From assembly GCF_003086295.3 (NCBI RefSeq), contig NC_092050.1, forward strand, positions 150,790,699-150,854,698: 64,000 nt of DNA, in the 5' to 3' direction. The DNA comes from Arachis hypogaea. Its lineage: Eukaryota > Streptophyta > Magnoliopsida > Fabales > Fabaceae. Positions 1-10,870 of the stretch are shown here, piece by piece (positions within the stretch are counted from its first letter, which is position 1; each line of letters opens with the position of its first letter). The position numbers and the translations under genes were made by a program. The notes under the pieces were generated by a model, which was not told where the DNA came from, searched no databases, and was given only the letters and a program-made list of their open reading frames with translations.

Positions 1-652
1 CTGCCTCTGTCACCCGCGATGGCGTCCCCACACATCAGAAGTCACCCATAATACATGTTAGAGACACTGCTGACGGGACAACGGGAGCCCAGGGGCCCTC
101 ACTCCTCTGACGTGCCATACCTAAAAAAGGGGGGAGGGCACCACTGTCAGCCCTACTGACCAAATGAGAAGAAAACCATAAACTAAGCACACTCAAAGGA
201 AGCCCCAAAAGACAAACATTCTCCCCTCCTGCTTATCATAAGACTACACTAAAAACAGTGGCACACACCCCCTGATTCTCTACCAACTCCCACTAAAAAA
301 ATGAACCCAAAATAGAAAAATGCAGAAATAAGAACAATTGGAAGCAAAACACAGAAAAAACAAGCAAGTAAGCAAAAAAGAAGGAACAGAGAAAAATACT
401 AACTTGATTGTCTGAAGTAAGCAAAGAAGAAGGAATAGCACGAAAAACAGACAAGCAAATGCACGGATGAGACCAGACAAAATGCAAGCAGCAGAAAGAA
501 GGTATGAAAATAAGAGAAAATGAAAGAAGAAGAAGAGAGAGTTATGAAGCGAAGAGGTATATAACAAAGAGATGGTTACAAACAAAACCCCCAACTTTTC
601 AAATAAAACACGAAGGGTCTAAGGGAAAAGTTGGAAAAGAGTCCAAAAAATC

Positions 653-1821
653 AAGGTTCTGAAAATCGGACCAATCATCAAACCGTTCTAGTGACTGGTT
701 CACTGGTTTACTAGTCCAACCGGTGGTTCAACCAGAAAAATCGTTTTAGAATAAAATAATAAATAAATTATAAACAATACATCAAATATCTGTTCCTATA
801 CTTTGCATTGTTCTGTTCTTGTATGATATGTGCCTTTTTCTTGGCTTGTGGATCAATGCCACTGTGTGTGAGATGATTGTTGTCATCAGAATTGTTACAA
901 GAACCATGATTGAAAATACTTCATCGCTCAATACCTACATACATACATAATGAATTGAATCAATAATATGCATCATGGGTATACGTGAATTAATTTATAA
1001 AAAGTTAAAACATGCATCATATAAATATACCTTTTGTTCCCAGCCAATGTTGAGCACTATAATTTCAATGAAGCCTTTAGTATTCATAAGCAGACCAAGA
1101 ATTACACGTTCCATGACAGGTATTTGGAATAGAAGAGAAACAACAAGAGTACCAAGGACCTTGCCAATACAAGTAAGAGGAACCATCAAGATCACAAATC
1201 TCCATCTAGCGGCTCCCTAGATCAAGGTGAGATTAGTCTTGAGGCCACTGATAGCAAAGAAGAGAGGTAGCAGAAGGCCAGAAACAAAGCCCTCAAGCTT
1301 CCCAAACACAGCATGTGTCCCAAGTGCATCAGTGATAAAAGCAGAGATCATAACACCAATAAGCACAATGCATATCTGTGTTTCACTGAAGGGTTGTTCC
1401 TCTGGGGTTTTATGTATCATCCATGACACTAGAGGCCTAAAACAAGAATGCAAACAACAACAAATGTAAGACTTGACAATAGAACCCAGAGAGAAGCATA
1501 AGAACTATTGCGGAAGAACCTAGGGCTAGGGTTTTGATTTGGTACTAATTTGCTTTGCTTCAGAGGTGGAGTGAGTTCACAAATGAGGGGGTGTTAGGGG
1601 AAGGGGGTGCTGACGGGTTAGTTTTTTGTTTTTCATTTAAAAAAAAACATAAAACAGTGTTGTTTATTCAAAACTAGTCGGTTTTCAGTCCGGTCCAATT
1701 GGCCGGTTCTCGGCCAGTTTAACAGTTTCTTAGCGGTTTGCAAAAAAATGGTTATAAGCAGTGTACCGAACCATTTTTATCGCTGATTTCTGGTTAGACT
1801 GGTCCGATTTTCAGAACCATG
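653..1821. mobile_element. Mutator-like DNA transposon (Pack-MULE) carrying a CHX gene fragment
   Basis: Terminal inverted repeats: the 19 bp GGTTCTGAAAATCGGACCA at 655-673 is matched perfectly by its reverse complement at 1800-1818. Both ends are flanked by CAAAAAATC (644-652 and 1822-1830), a 9-bp direct duplication as expected for Mutator-like transposition. No transposase is present, so it is non-autonomous. The interior holds a cation/H+ exchanger fragment in reverse orientation plus about 150 bp resembling a 5' leader (1500-1650). It sits inside a retrotransposon and is therefore younger than it. Confidence 0.8.
1031..1436 (-). pseudogene. Captured exon of a CHX-type cation/H+ exchanger
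   Basis: Read on the minus strand, this 406-nt stretch translates to part of the membrane domain of a plant CHX antiporter. It runs from a PLVSWMIHKTPE-like segment through FVSGLLLPLFFAISGLKTN to CIGKVLGTLVV and LLMNTKGFIE, which are hallmark CHX helices. It is bounded by intron-like sites: TTTTAG before 1436 and GTATAT after 1031, so one exon and its intron edges were taken. A TAG stop interrupts the frame at about 1217-1219, and about 20 residues usual between THAVFG and the FVSGLLLP helix are missing. The fragment cannot make a transporter. It lies within the TIRs of the Mutator-like element, which explains its presence in repeat DNA. Confidence 0.75.
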
Positions 1822-2059
1822 CAAAAAATCCCTTAGCATTAAAAGCGCCAGTTATAACACCTAGAAAATCGCAACTGACAAAACTCCCCTTCGGGAAAGC
1901 AACAGACAGGTGATGGGGCGTCCAAGGCACTTCACAGTTTTCTGACCTCGCTCGTAGAACCCGAACGACGCCCTTCACGCCGAGTTCTCGATCACACGAC
2001 CAGACAAAAGCTCCAACAACGGAGATTGAGCACCATCACTCTCTCACTTTAGGGGCAAC

Positions 2060-2430
2060 TGTTCTGGACCCGATTTCCAGGTCCTTCCTTGGAACAGTCA
2101 CCAAATCCAGTTATCCTGGGTTGGGCCACCCCTACGGCCCAAAGCAAATCAATAACCACCAATATCCTAACCCAATATTCAAATTCAAATTCCTCCCTTA
2201 TCTTAGCTGAACAAGATAAGATAAGATACCTACTTCAAGCTATATAAAGGAGAGTCAGAGGCCCCTCAGGTACGATACGTTACACAATCCTAATCTACAC
2301 TTATACCCCTTAGATCCATTCTAACTTTGACATCGGAGTGTCTTTACAGGTACTACCCCTTGCCGCTCCAAGAGTCCAATCCATCACCATCAAGACTGGC
2401 TAATTCTCAACTCCTCTCACAATTCGTACA
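2060..2430 (+). repeat. Probable 3' LTR of the left-edge Tat-type element
   Basis: It begins TGTTCTGG directly after a G-rich AGGGGCAAC tract, which could be the polypurine tract, and ends in CGTACA. It shares the layout of the LTR at 28198: a TATATAAAGG promoter core near 2241, then a CATCGGAGTGTCTTTRCAGG block (near 2331) that is almost identical between the two. The boundaries are set by TG...CA and by this homology. The partner LTR is outside the window, so no target-site duplication can be checked. Confidence 0.6.
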
Positions 2431-4299
2431 AGTGACATCTTGTACAGTTACAAATTCAAAATTTCTTTAATTAATAATAAATTAACAAAGCAGTAGATGA
2501 ATAAAGATAAAGGATTGTAAAAAATAAGTTTCAAATAATTTTTTTACTGATTATTGATTAAAAATAGTTAATTTCTAAATTATTTTTAAAACACAAATTG
2601 GTTCGTTATTGAACAAAAAGAAAATTAAATTCTTATCAAAAATATAACTTTTAAAAAATTGAAATGTTATTAAGATTCAAGACCTTCTAAAAATTTGTTG
2701 TGTTACAAAATAGTTACAAAATTTGGAAGAAAAAATTGACAACATAAAAAATATAAATAAATAGACAAAATGACAAATTAGTCCGTAGTAAAAATAAAAG
2801 TGATACACATTTAGTAACTTTTTTTTGGGCTGGTACAAACATTTAGTAACTTTAGTGATCTATTCTGATAACGTCCCTCCCCAAAAAATATATATGTATA
2901 TTAAGTTTTTTTTAGATTTTTTACCGTATTTTTTAATTCAGTAAACTAAGAATTAATTTATTATATATTGTAATTTTATTTAAGAGTTTATCACGTTGTT
3001 AGCATACTGTATTCACAATGCAAGATTTAAATACATACATTTTTTTTGTCACTATAACACATAGAGAAGAGGAAAAAAGATTGATTTTGATAATCGAACG
3101 AGGATGTAATTACTCAAAAGACAAGTGAATTATCATTGTATTAAAATTTTGACCACATACCTAATATTTGTTTAAGCAGATTAATAAACTAACCACAGTA
3201 TTAATTTAAATAAATTTTTTTTTAGCATTACCAAATGGATTATTTCTTATTTGTCCATTAAGCTATATATACACATTTAGTAGAGGTGCTGTTTTTTATC
3301 CTCAAACATTTCCTTCCCCCACATGGTCCACACCCTAATTTTATGATTCACGAGGGAAGTGTGTCGTGTGATGCAAGGTATGATAAGTATAATGAAAAAA
3401 ATTAATATTAAAATACTATTAGATCAGGTACTTAATATGCACCTTTTATATTATATTAGATTATAAAATAAAGTTATATAATTTTATTTTTTTTTTAAAT
3501 GCAAGAATTTATAAAAAAAAATTAAAAATACCGTTTAATTATAATAAGCATATTATAATATAATTTTATAATAAAATTGTGAACAAAGTAATTTAATATT
3601 AAAGTCTCGTAAAAAATTTAACTATAAAATTAAAATTTTAATGAACAAATTATTACCTTAATATAATAAAACATTTGTTATGCCACTTATTAACAAAATT
3701 ATAAAAAAATGACAAAATTTTATTAATAAAAAACTACAATATAGTGCAATATAATTATCACCATATTTCAATAATAAACTTTCAAAAGTCATATAATTTG
3801 AAGATAAATGATATTATTAATGAAACTAAAAGAAGTAAGATTTTCTACTAAACTAAAATCGAGTCACACATTAAGAAAATTTTCATCAACTATCAAATTC
3901 TGTCAATTATTGAGACACTAAGTAATAAGCCAAAACAAAAATATGACTCATAAATCACAATCAATTACAATGACAAAATAGAATGTCTGTTTGGTACCAA
4001 TTAAAAGAAACCAAAACTAAGATTTCAAACTCAAATTAATAAAAAAATCAACCAAGAGGATGAAGGTTCCATTAACTGGACCATTGTTTATTAATAATAT
4101 GTATTTAATCTTTAGTTAAGATTTAAGTCTATAAAATAATCTCGCCAAAACTATTGATTCTCAGTTAATTATACAGTTAGAATATCTCATATAATATAAA
4201 GAGAGATTAAAAAATAAAAGAAAACAGTATAACCATTTGAAGCACAATGACTCTATTTTTTAAAAGTAATTTATTAAATAGATAAAATATCTTATAATG
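2431..4299. other. AT-rich intergenic DNA
   Basis: No coding, RNA or mobile-element signal was recognised in this stretch. It is very AT-rich with many homopolymer runs. Confidence 0.5.
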
Positions 4300-4437
4300 C
4301 TAAAAATCTTTAGCACAGTTGCAACATATAAATGAAGAATGGTGGTGAATACAGTGAATGATCCGGGGGCAGCCCTGGTTCCCATCCTTCCTGTCATACC
4401 CATAGGAAGACTTGCACATACCACATATGGAAAGCAT
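4300..4437 (-). CDS. Short cysteine-rich ORF, unrecognised
   Basis: A 45-codon minus-strand ORF from an ATG at 4437-4435 to a TAG at 4302-4300 encodes a peptide with seven cysteines (at residues 5, 8, 23, 29, 38, 39 and 41) and a run of three histidines (31-33). The stretch is less AT-rich than its surroundings. I see no signal peptide in this frame and match it to no family; a secreted cysteine-rich peptide would need an upstream exon. A CAGTGAATG motif occurs on each side of most of it (near 4351 and 4450). It could be a chance ORF in a repeat relic. Confidence 0.2.
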   Translation of the reverse strand: MLSICGMCKSSYGYDRKDGNQGCPRIIHCIHHHSSFICCNCAKDF

Positions 4438-5354
4438 AAAAACTGCATACAGTGAATGGTTCGCGCTTATAGTCTTTCCAACATTATCACCATAAATTCA
4501 CACACTTGTTCACCCAAAGTTGTCATTGTCTTTTCTTGAGTAATACCAAAAAAAACAAATACATAATTAATATGTTGTTTAATCTATTATTTAATCACTA
4601 AAATATTTAAACTCATAATACCATAAAATGAAGAAATTTTTGGATTTTTTATTTTAATATAGAAGAGTGAATAGAATTTTACGTTAATGTTATAAAAAAT
4701 AGAATTTTACAGTGTTTTGGAGGTGTACTGTAAAATAATACAATACGCAGCAGTCTGTGTATTATTTTTATAAATTAAAAAAATTTTGATTTGACAATGA
4801 ATTCTATAGCCCCAAAATTTTGTAAAATACCATAATTTCCAATATTAAAGAATTACACCAATTCTTATCCAATATCCAAAAAAATTAACCGAAACCTCTC
4901 CGTGCAACAATATAGGGTGATTATTTGAATTAATCATTATATGTTACATAAGTTCAATCACAAATAAAAAAAATTAATTTGAAAAGAAAACAAACATATA
5001 TATACTCTAATGCATACTCTCACAGATCAAAACATGAGCAAAAGTAATTTCAAATCTTATTCATCATGTCTAACCAACGCTCTGAGATGAAGAGTAAAAA
5101 TAGTATTTAACATGATTATTAATATTTGTTATTTTTCACACTTTTTTTATCATAAAAACTTTGACCTAATATCATCTTCTGCTGCCATGTCTTTCAAAAA
5201 TATCATAATACATAAAGCAAAGCATATAATTTCAAAAAGAGTAAAAATAAAATACAAATCCTTATAATATATAGCTTGTATGAGCCTTAACCATCCAAAG
5301 AAAAAATAGGTTTTAGTCTCGTCTTCTGTAACTTGACTTAACAAAAAAAAGAAA
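4438..5354. other. AT-rich intergenic DNA
   Basis: No gene or element recognised. Confidence 0.45.
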
Positions 5355-6293
5355 TAAGTATGATTTTGGTCCCTAATGTAGAGTCCAAAAATTTATTTCG
5401 TCCCCGCCTTTTTTTCGCTACAAAATGGTCCCCAAAGTTTCAGTTTATTTTAAAATCATCCTTCGGACGAAAATACCCTCCCCTCCCATCTTCTTCCTCA
5501 ACACCCGTCTTCTTCTTCAATATTAAAAGAAGCAGAAGCAGATGCACAAACGCAAAAAAAAAAAAAAGGCAACAATGGATAACAATCAGCAGAACAAGTA
5601 TAATAAAAACCAAAGCAGCAGAAACAGAAGCGACCAAAGCATCAACAACAGGAATAAAAGGAATAAACAGAAGCTACCACAACAACAACAACAATAGAAT
5701 CCTTTAAATTTGAAAAATTAAAGAAAAAAGAATAAAAAATTGAAACAGATGGAAAGGGTTGTGGCGGTGATGGTGGAGGAGGGGCTGCAACAATGAACAA
5801 CGATGTGGAGGAAGAAGGGTTGCGGCGGTGAACAACGATGTGGAGGAGGAGGGGTTGCGGCGGTGGTGGAGGAGGAGGGGTTGCCGCGCTCCTCTCTTCT
5901 CTTTCTCTCTCCCTCTGCTCTCTCCTCTCTTGCCATTAGTGTAGGGAGCAGTGGCAGATCACAGGCAGCGGTGCGGCGGTGCGGCGGTGCCGTAGTGCTC
6001 TCTCCCTTCCCCCTTCTTCCCTTCCCTCCCCTCCCCTCTCGTGCCCCACCCCCTTTCTTTCCTCCGCCGATGATGTCTATCCCTTTCTTTCTTTTTTTAT
6101 TTATTTATTTTATATTTATTTTATTTTATTTTATTTTAATGAAGGATAATTTAGTAATAAAAAAATAAAATTGATAAAAGGGACGATTTTAAAACAAACT
6201 AAAATTTTGGAAACCATTTTATAGTGAAAAAAAAGTCGAAGACGAAATAAATTTTCAGCGCCTCTGTGTTAGAACCAAAATCATACTTATCCC
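5355..6293. mobile_element. Long-TIR Mutator-like non-autonomous element
   Basis: The first ~115 bases (TAAGTATGATTTTGGTCC onward) recur in inverted orientation at 6175-6290, with roughly 80% identity by eye, including AAATTTATTTCGTC and TTTTAAAATCRTCC blocks. AAAAAGAAA occurs on both sides (5346-5354 and 6294-6302), a possible 9-bp target duplication, though A-rich and so weak. The interior (5760-6060) is unusually GC-rich, with GAGGAGGAGG/GCGGCGG repeats and two or three copies of a ~35-bp unit containing GAACAACGATGTGGAGGA. No transposase is present. Confidence 0.6.
5796..5886. repeat. Purine-rich tandem repeat inside the Mutator-like element
   Basis: Imperfect copies of a unit of about 35 bp containing AACGATGTGGAGGA and GGGTTGCGGCGGTG follow each other. 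Open frames through it are low-complexity Gly/Glu/Arg products and not supported as genes. Confidence 0.5.
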
Positions 6294-6668
6294 AAAAAGA
6301 AACTCATCTGTGGCTAAGAAGTTGTTTGTCCCAAAGGTGCCACGACAGTCTCTAGGCATTACCCATGCATTACAGTATCACATACACTATATGAGTTTAT
6401 TTTTGGATTCATTTTTCTTCTCATGAGACTTGAATTCAAGTGTGGTTGTTAAGGAGGCATATGATATGTGACTCAACTAAGCCTCCAACCACACTGGAAA
6501 ATGATTAAAAAGTCATATATTATGTGTGTGCTGTGAAAAAAAATTGGAAAGAACTCATCCTGGAACCAAGCCCAGAGCAAGAAAGCAAAAGCATAAAATA
6601 AATAAATAAATAATGACCTAAAACAATAGCTCCCCGGCATGCTTTCCTCCTATTTAGGTGAAAAAGGT
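6294..6668. other. Intergenic DNA
   Basis: Nothing recognised. Confidence 0.4.
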
Positions 6669-6863
6669 CATTACAAATTAATCCAAATGTGTCCTTTCAA
6701 GTTTCTCTAGAATCCTGTCCTAAAGAAAAAAGTTGAATAAAAAATTGAATATAAGTTTGTCCAAATATTTACATATGCTCGACCAAAAAAAAATGTTGAT
6801 AAGAAATGGATTAAAAATTATAAAGATGTGTACTTGATTTTCATTTTCAACATAAGAGCTCGT
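6669..6863. repeat. Direct repeat, copy 1
   Basis: About 195 bp starting CATTACAAATTAATCCAAAT is nearly identical to 10871-11065 (around ten differences by eye). It includes the 3' edge of the LRR relic and DNA downstream of it. Confidence 0.8.
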
Positions 6864-7440
6864 GAAAGGGGCCACCCAACTAGAATTGACACTGAAAAAT
6901 AGTTCTGTTGAGTGTTGACGACATTCCAAGTTCCTTTAATTTGGAAAGTTTTAGAAAATTCAATCCATTCATTGGTCCTTCCAACAAATTTGATGAAAGT
7001 TTTAATGTCACCAAATTTGAGAGAATTCCTAGAGTTTCAGGCATACCACCAGTTAGAGAATCTGAAGCAAAGATTTAATACCTGAAGGTTTTTCAAGAAT
7101 CCAAAACTCTTTAGAATTGTCCCATTGAGTTGGTTGTGACCGAGATTTAACGTCCTCAAGGATGATAAATTCGCCAATGATGATGGAAAATAGGACCTGT
7201 GATGGTGTTGTTACTGAGATCCAAGACTTCAAGATGCTCAAGCTTGCCTAATGAATATGCAAGTTCCCACTGAGTTGGTTTTCTTGTAAGACAAGACTCT
7301 GCAAGTTCTGAATTCTTGATAGCATCTTAGGGACTTCACCCTGAAGAAAGTTACCGTGCAAATCAAGCTGCACAAGAGTTCTACTCAGATTAGAAATCCA
7401 TGAAAGGATCCCTTGATTGAGATTGTTGTTTGAAATAGTG
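6850..7440 (-). pseudogene. Relic of a leucine-rich-repeat receptor-like protein
   Basis: Read on the minus strand in shifting frames, this region gives consecutive plant extracellular LRRs. They include LVQLDLHGNFLQGEVPKML, LEHLEVLDLSNNTITGPI, a SLRTLNLGHNQLNGTI unit, a MPETLGILSNLVTLKLSSN unit, and finally an FSVNSSWVAPF segment typical of receptor-like proteins of the EIX/Cf class. Frame changes at about 7255, 7185 and 7090, plus stops, break it. It has neither an N-terminal signal peptide nor a C-terminal membrane anchor. Family members are cell-surface receptors in immunity or development; this copy is dead. The retained region would cover about eight repeats. Confidence 0.7.
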
Positions 7441-9059
7441 GCTGCTTAACACAATAGTGTAGTGTAGTTTATATTTGAAATCATTAGTCTATGACATATC
7501 TATCATATATATGACTCTGAAATGCTTCTGAATATGTGAATGTCAATAATTTGTGTGTAGTACAAGTATTTATCTTTTATCTTTTACTTTTATTAATGAG
7601 TTGAAGCAAAAAATCTGCTATTTGTCACACTTTATTTTGCAAATATTGCTCTTATACAAACTTGTAACAAACTCCAATCTTTATCCACCTGGTATTTTTT
7701 TTCTAAAAATGAAAATAATATTTTCTTTTTTTTGTAACAGAAAATTGCACGCTAGTGCTTATTAATTTTTGGTGAGATTTTACATGTTGTTGTCTTCTTA
7801 TGAAGTTTATAGTCGAGAATCATCATTAAATGATAATTTAGTCAAATAGATCAAATTATTTAACGGTTAATCTCAACTATTAAAGTTAAATGAAGATAAT
7901 TATACGTGAATTTTTACTTTAATTATTAATTATATATATATAAGTAGGTCAACATTTTTTGTGATCCTCATATCTGAATTTTGAAGTGGTTCATCGCTTT
8001 TCCAGTCAACGGTGGAGTGTCCTGGTTGCACACCTTGACTTTATGGACTCCTGATTTTTACTTGCATTTTATTGGGGAAAGAAAACCAAACTTCAAGTCA
8101 CGAGCGATTAGGACACTCACTACAAATCTGCAACTACTTGATCATTTCAATATAATTATGGTGGATAAATAATACCTTAGACATGATTATGCTTAAGAAA
8201 TATTTCTATTTTAAAGACTTTTTTTTTTACTTTTTTTTTTCGTTTAATGGCAGTGGTAGGGCCATTACCAACCCATTTAGGCATTTAGTACAACCTGCAT
8301 TTTCTGTGGTCAATCAGAACAAAAAAAAGTAAAAAACCATGATAACGAATTCCACATTTAGTTTTCCAATTTATTCTAATAATATTCGTACTATTTTTCT
8401 CTCTGTTCATTCTTCTAGAAGTTGTATATAACAAAGTGCTTTGTTTAGTTTGATAAATGTGGTTTATATCTTTTGCAAAATAAGCTACCTTGATCTCTTT
8501 GTAAGGTTATCCTATTATCTAGTATAGTACTATCTACTATCTCTACTTCTCTAGCCATTCTCACTCTTCATTTACTTTCATGCTGATTGTTCAACAAAAA
8601 TTCATAACTGCTTCTATGATTTCCTATGAAAAGGAAAAGGAAAAGAAAATAACATAACATGATAACTTCTAAATAATTTTATGAAAACAAAAAAAAGGCT
8701 TCCTTAGTTGGCGATAAAGATTTTTCTAGTGCAGAAAAAAAAATACAATTTGCAAACTAAGCAGCTGCTATCAAGGAGTGCTTAAAACAAAGCTTACCTC
8801 TAATTTTTGCAACTTGCTTGCTCCATATTGTTACTAATGTTACCACGGAGATAAATCAATTTAAACAATGATATATTAACTTGTGAATTATTATTGGATC
8901 ATCTATATGTAAACTGTAGAATTTTGTTGATTTCAGAGTAGGCCTCATAGCAGCAGTAACTTCAAGGCTGAAGACTTTGATGCAGCTCTATTAACAATTA
9001 ATTAAGAACTCTGAAGTTCTTAGTCTCTTTATATGCACTTTTAAGTTTTGTTCCAACCA
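7441..9059. other. Intergenic DNA
   Basis: Moderately AT-rich, with short unsupported ORFs only (for example 7981-8172). No family recognised. Confidence 0.4.
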
Positions 9060-9080
9060 GCCATTGCATTTATCTTACTT
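9060..9080. repeat. Target-site duplication of the SINE, left copy
   Basis: Identical to 9171-9191; 21 bp. Confidence 0.85.
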
Positions 9081-9170
9081 TTTTTTTTTTTTACCAAAGA
9101 TATGAGACTCGAACTCGCAACTTCTTAATTGAGTATGGAAAGACTATGCCATTTGAGTTATAACTCATTG
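9081..9170 (-). mobile_element. Very short tRNA-derived SINE
   Basis: A 90-bp insertion is flanked by a perfect 21-bp direct repeat (9060-9080 and 9171-9191, beginning GCCATTGCATTT). On the minus strand it starts CAATGAGTTATAACTC, has a box-A-like CAAATGGCATAGTC, a good box B (AGTTCGAGTCTC) about 30 nt further on, and ends in 12 A residues (T run at 9081-9092). These are the signs of LINE-mediated integration of a Pol III transcript. Almost the whole body is tRNA-related. A related copy lies at 48331-48400. Confidence 0.8.
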
Positions 9171-9191
9171 GCCATTGCATTTATCTTACTT
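9171..9191. repeat. Target-site duplication of the SINE, right copy
   Basis: Identical to 9060-9080; 21 bp. Confidence 0.85.
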
Positions 9192-9603
9192 GTTCTCACT
9201 TAGTTGTATAATTTTATGCATTTAGAAACTGTAACAGCCACCTCTTACATATACTTATCAAAATATTTAAAGTACTTACTAGTAGTGAAGAGAAAAACTC
9301 AGAATATAAAGACATAGTGATCATTCTTCTCATCAAAGTATATGATGAATGCATTAATCCAAACAATTTATTTGTAATAATAGTCAATTCAAATGTTGTT
9401 TCAGTTATGAAAAACGAGAAACAAAGACTGAAAAAATAAGAACTAGATACACATTCGATCACAAAAGCATGCTTACATTTTATCACAAAAATACTAATCA
9501 ACTAAAGACAGCACCAAAGGACTACAAAAAGAGTTACTAAAAAAATACACAGCCTTCTTCCTATCCACATTCCAAAGGAACTAAAAACAGAATATGAATG
9601 CAT

Positions 9604-9867
9604 TCACCTCCTGCGCAGTGGAACAACGTCGTTAACAGCACCATGATTAACCCCCTCAGTGGCACCATCAGCAGCCCCAGCCTCATGCCCCGCAATAACA
9701 ACATCACCAGGAACATCCTCCTCGTCTGCACGTTCATTACTATTGAGATCTGGTTGTAGAGGAAAAAGGGGAAGTAATCTTTGCAAATTCAATCCACTAT
9801 TTTGGTGGCAGTGTGAAAGAGTTATGGAGACAAATTGGTGTATAAATTCTCCCACTACACTACACAT
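9604..9867 (-). other. Possible gene fragment with acidic/Ala-Gly-rich C-terminus
   Basis: An 87-codon minus-strand ORF over a patch richer in GC than its surroundings (9604-9760). The product ends in a low-complexity stretch rich in Ala, Gly, Asp and Glu and a final Pro-Leu-Arg-Arg-Arg. I do not recognise the family. It may be a captured or decayed 3' exon, or chance. Confidence 0.2.
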
Positions 9868-9884
9868 TCTCTAGTGAGTGATTT

Positions 9885-9945
9885 CCCACCATTAAAAATA
9901 TTATTGATGACTAATTGATGATTACAAAACACAAAAATTACTAGC
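9885..9945. repeat. Short repeat related to 54870-54930
   Basis: Shares CCCACCATTAAAA, a GATG..TGGTGATTACAAA-like core and CACAAAAATTACT with the segment near 54860-54920. This suggests two relics of the same MITE family. Confidence 0.45.
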
Positions 9946-10870
9946 ACCCTATCACTTCTCTATTAACAAAGTTATACATTCTGTTAATGGTAAATCTCAA
10001 CCTAATCAATATAAAAAAAAAAGGACTCAATTTGGTTTTTATCTAATTTTAGAAAAGATAAAATGTTTTTTTGTCTAAGAAAATATTTCGGCCATCAATT
10101 TTTTTATTTTAGGATAATATGTTTCCTTTACTAAAAAATTTGTTAAATAATAATAAAAATTAGTTTTATAAGAATTTTATCTGCAATTTTAGGATTTTAA
10201 ACTTTCACAAACTATTAATAAATTTATTTTTAAAAAATTCCTTCGCCAATGATGGTTAAATAGAGAAAGACCATTATTAAAAAGGATATCGCAAGACAAA
10301 AAAAAAGTAATTGCAGTGCAAAAATATTTTAAAAAGAAAAAATAACATAGAACAAGAAATAAAATAAGATAATAACATTAATATTAATAATATTTGTATT
10401 GGTGAATGGTGATGATAACAGTAAATGAGATAACAATAATAATATAAAATATGATTACACAATAAAAATAGCAGAGATAAAAATGATAATAATAAAAATA
10501 AAAAAGGTGATAATAGTAGAGGTGATAGTTAATTATATTATTAGAAAAAAAGTTTGTGAAAGTTTAAATTCCTCACAAAATTACAAATAGAACTTTCATA
10601 AAATTAATTTTTATTACTATTTAATAAATTTTTTAACAAAGGTCATGTTGTCTTAAAATAAAAAAGTTGAAGATTCAAATATCTTTTTTTAACAAAGAAC
10701 GGACAGAAGTTTAGTTGAATCTTTATTCATCAATATATCAAAAGATTTATATACAAATAAAAGAATGAATAAAAAATGGGCAAACTAACTCTAATAAATA
10801 GAATATACATGCATGAAACTAACAATCACTAATAAAAATTAACATGACTACACGCTAACTACCACTATCT
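9946..10870. other. AT-rich intergenic DNA
   Basis: Nothing recognised except AT-rich low-complexity sequence, including imperfect ATAATA runs at 10370-10520. Confidence 0.4.

Larger units (their letters stand above)
1..2430 (-). mobile_element. 3' part of a Tat-type Ty3/gypsy retrotransposon, interrupted by a DNA transposon
   Basis: The DNA on both sides of the insertion at 653-1821 resembles the 3' end of the complete gypsy element at 28198-37433: a pyrimidine-rich leader when read on the minus strand (about 300-600), a short segment resembling cattaaa-gcgcc near 1840, then an LTR. In the complete element this position lies just upstream of the antisense gene, so the antisense gene of this copy would lie left of position 1. 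A TATATA motif near 556-562 could serve a minus-strand transcript. The 5' part and first LTR are outside the window. Strand is given for the antisense leader; sense orientation is plus, because the LTR at 2060-2430 is the 3' one. Confidence 0.6.

Noticed and set aside
280..594. Minus-strand ORF with Leu/Phe-rich product
   Set aside because: It is the complement of a purine-rich leader in a retrotransposon; low complexity and no family.
5803..6168. Gly-rich protein gene
   Set aside because: Lies wholly inside a TIR element in triplet-repeat DNA, followed by poly-Phe/Leu from an AT-rich arm.
9081..9170. A genuine tRNA gene
   Set aside because: Box B is good, but acceptor and D/anticodon arms do not pair, and the A tail with 21-bp duplication fits a SINE.
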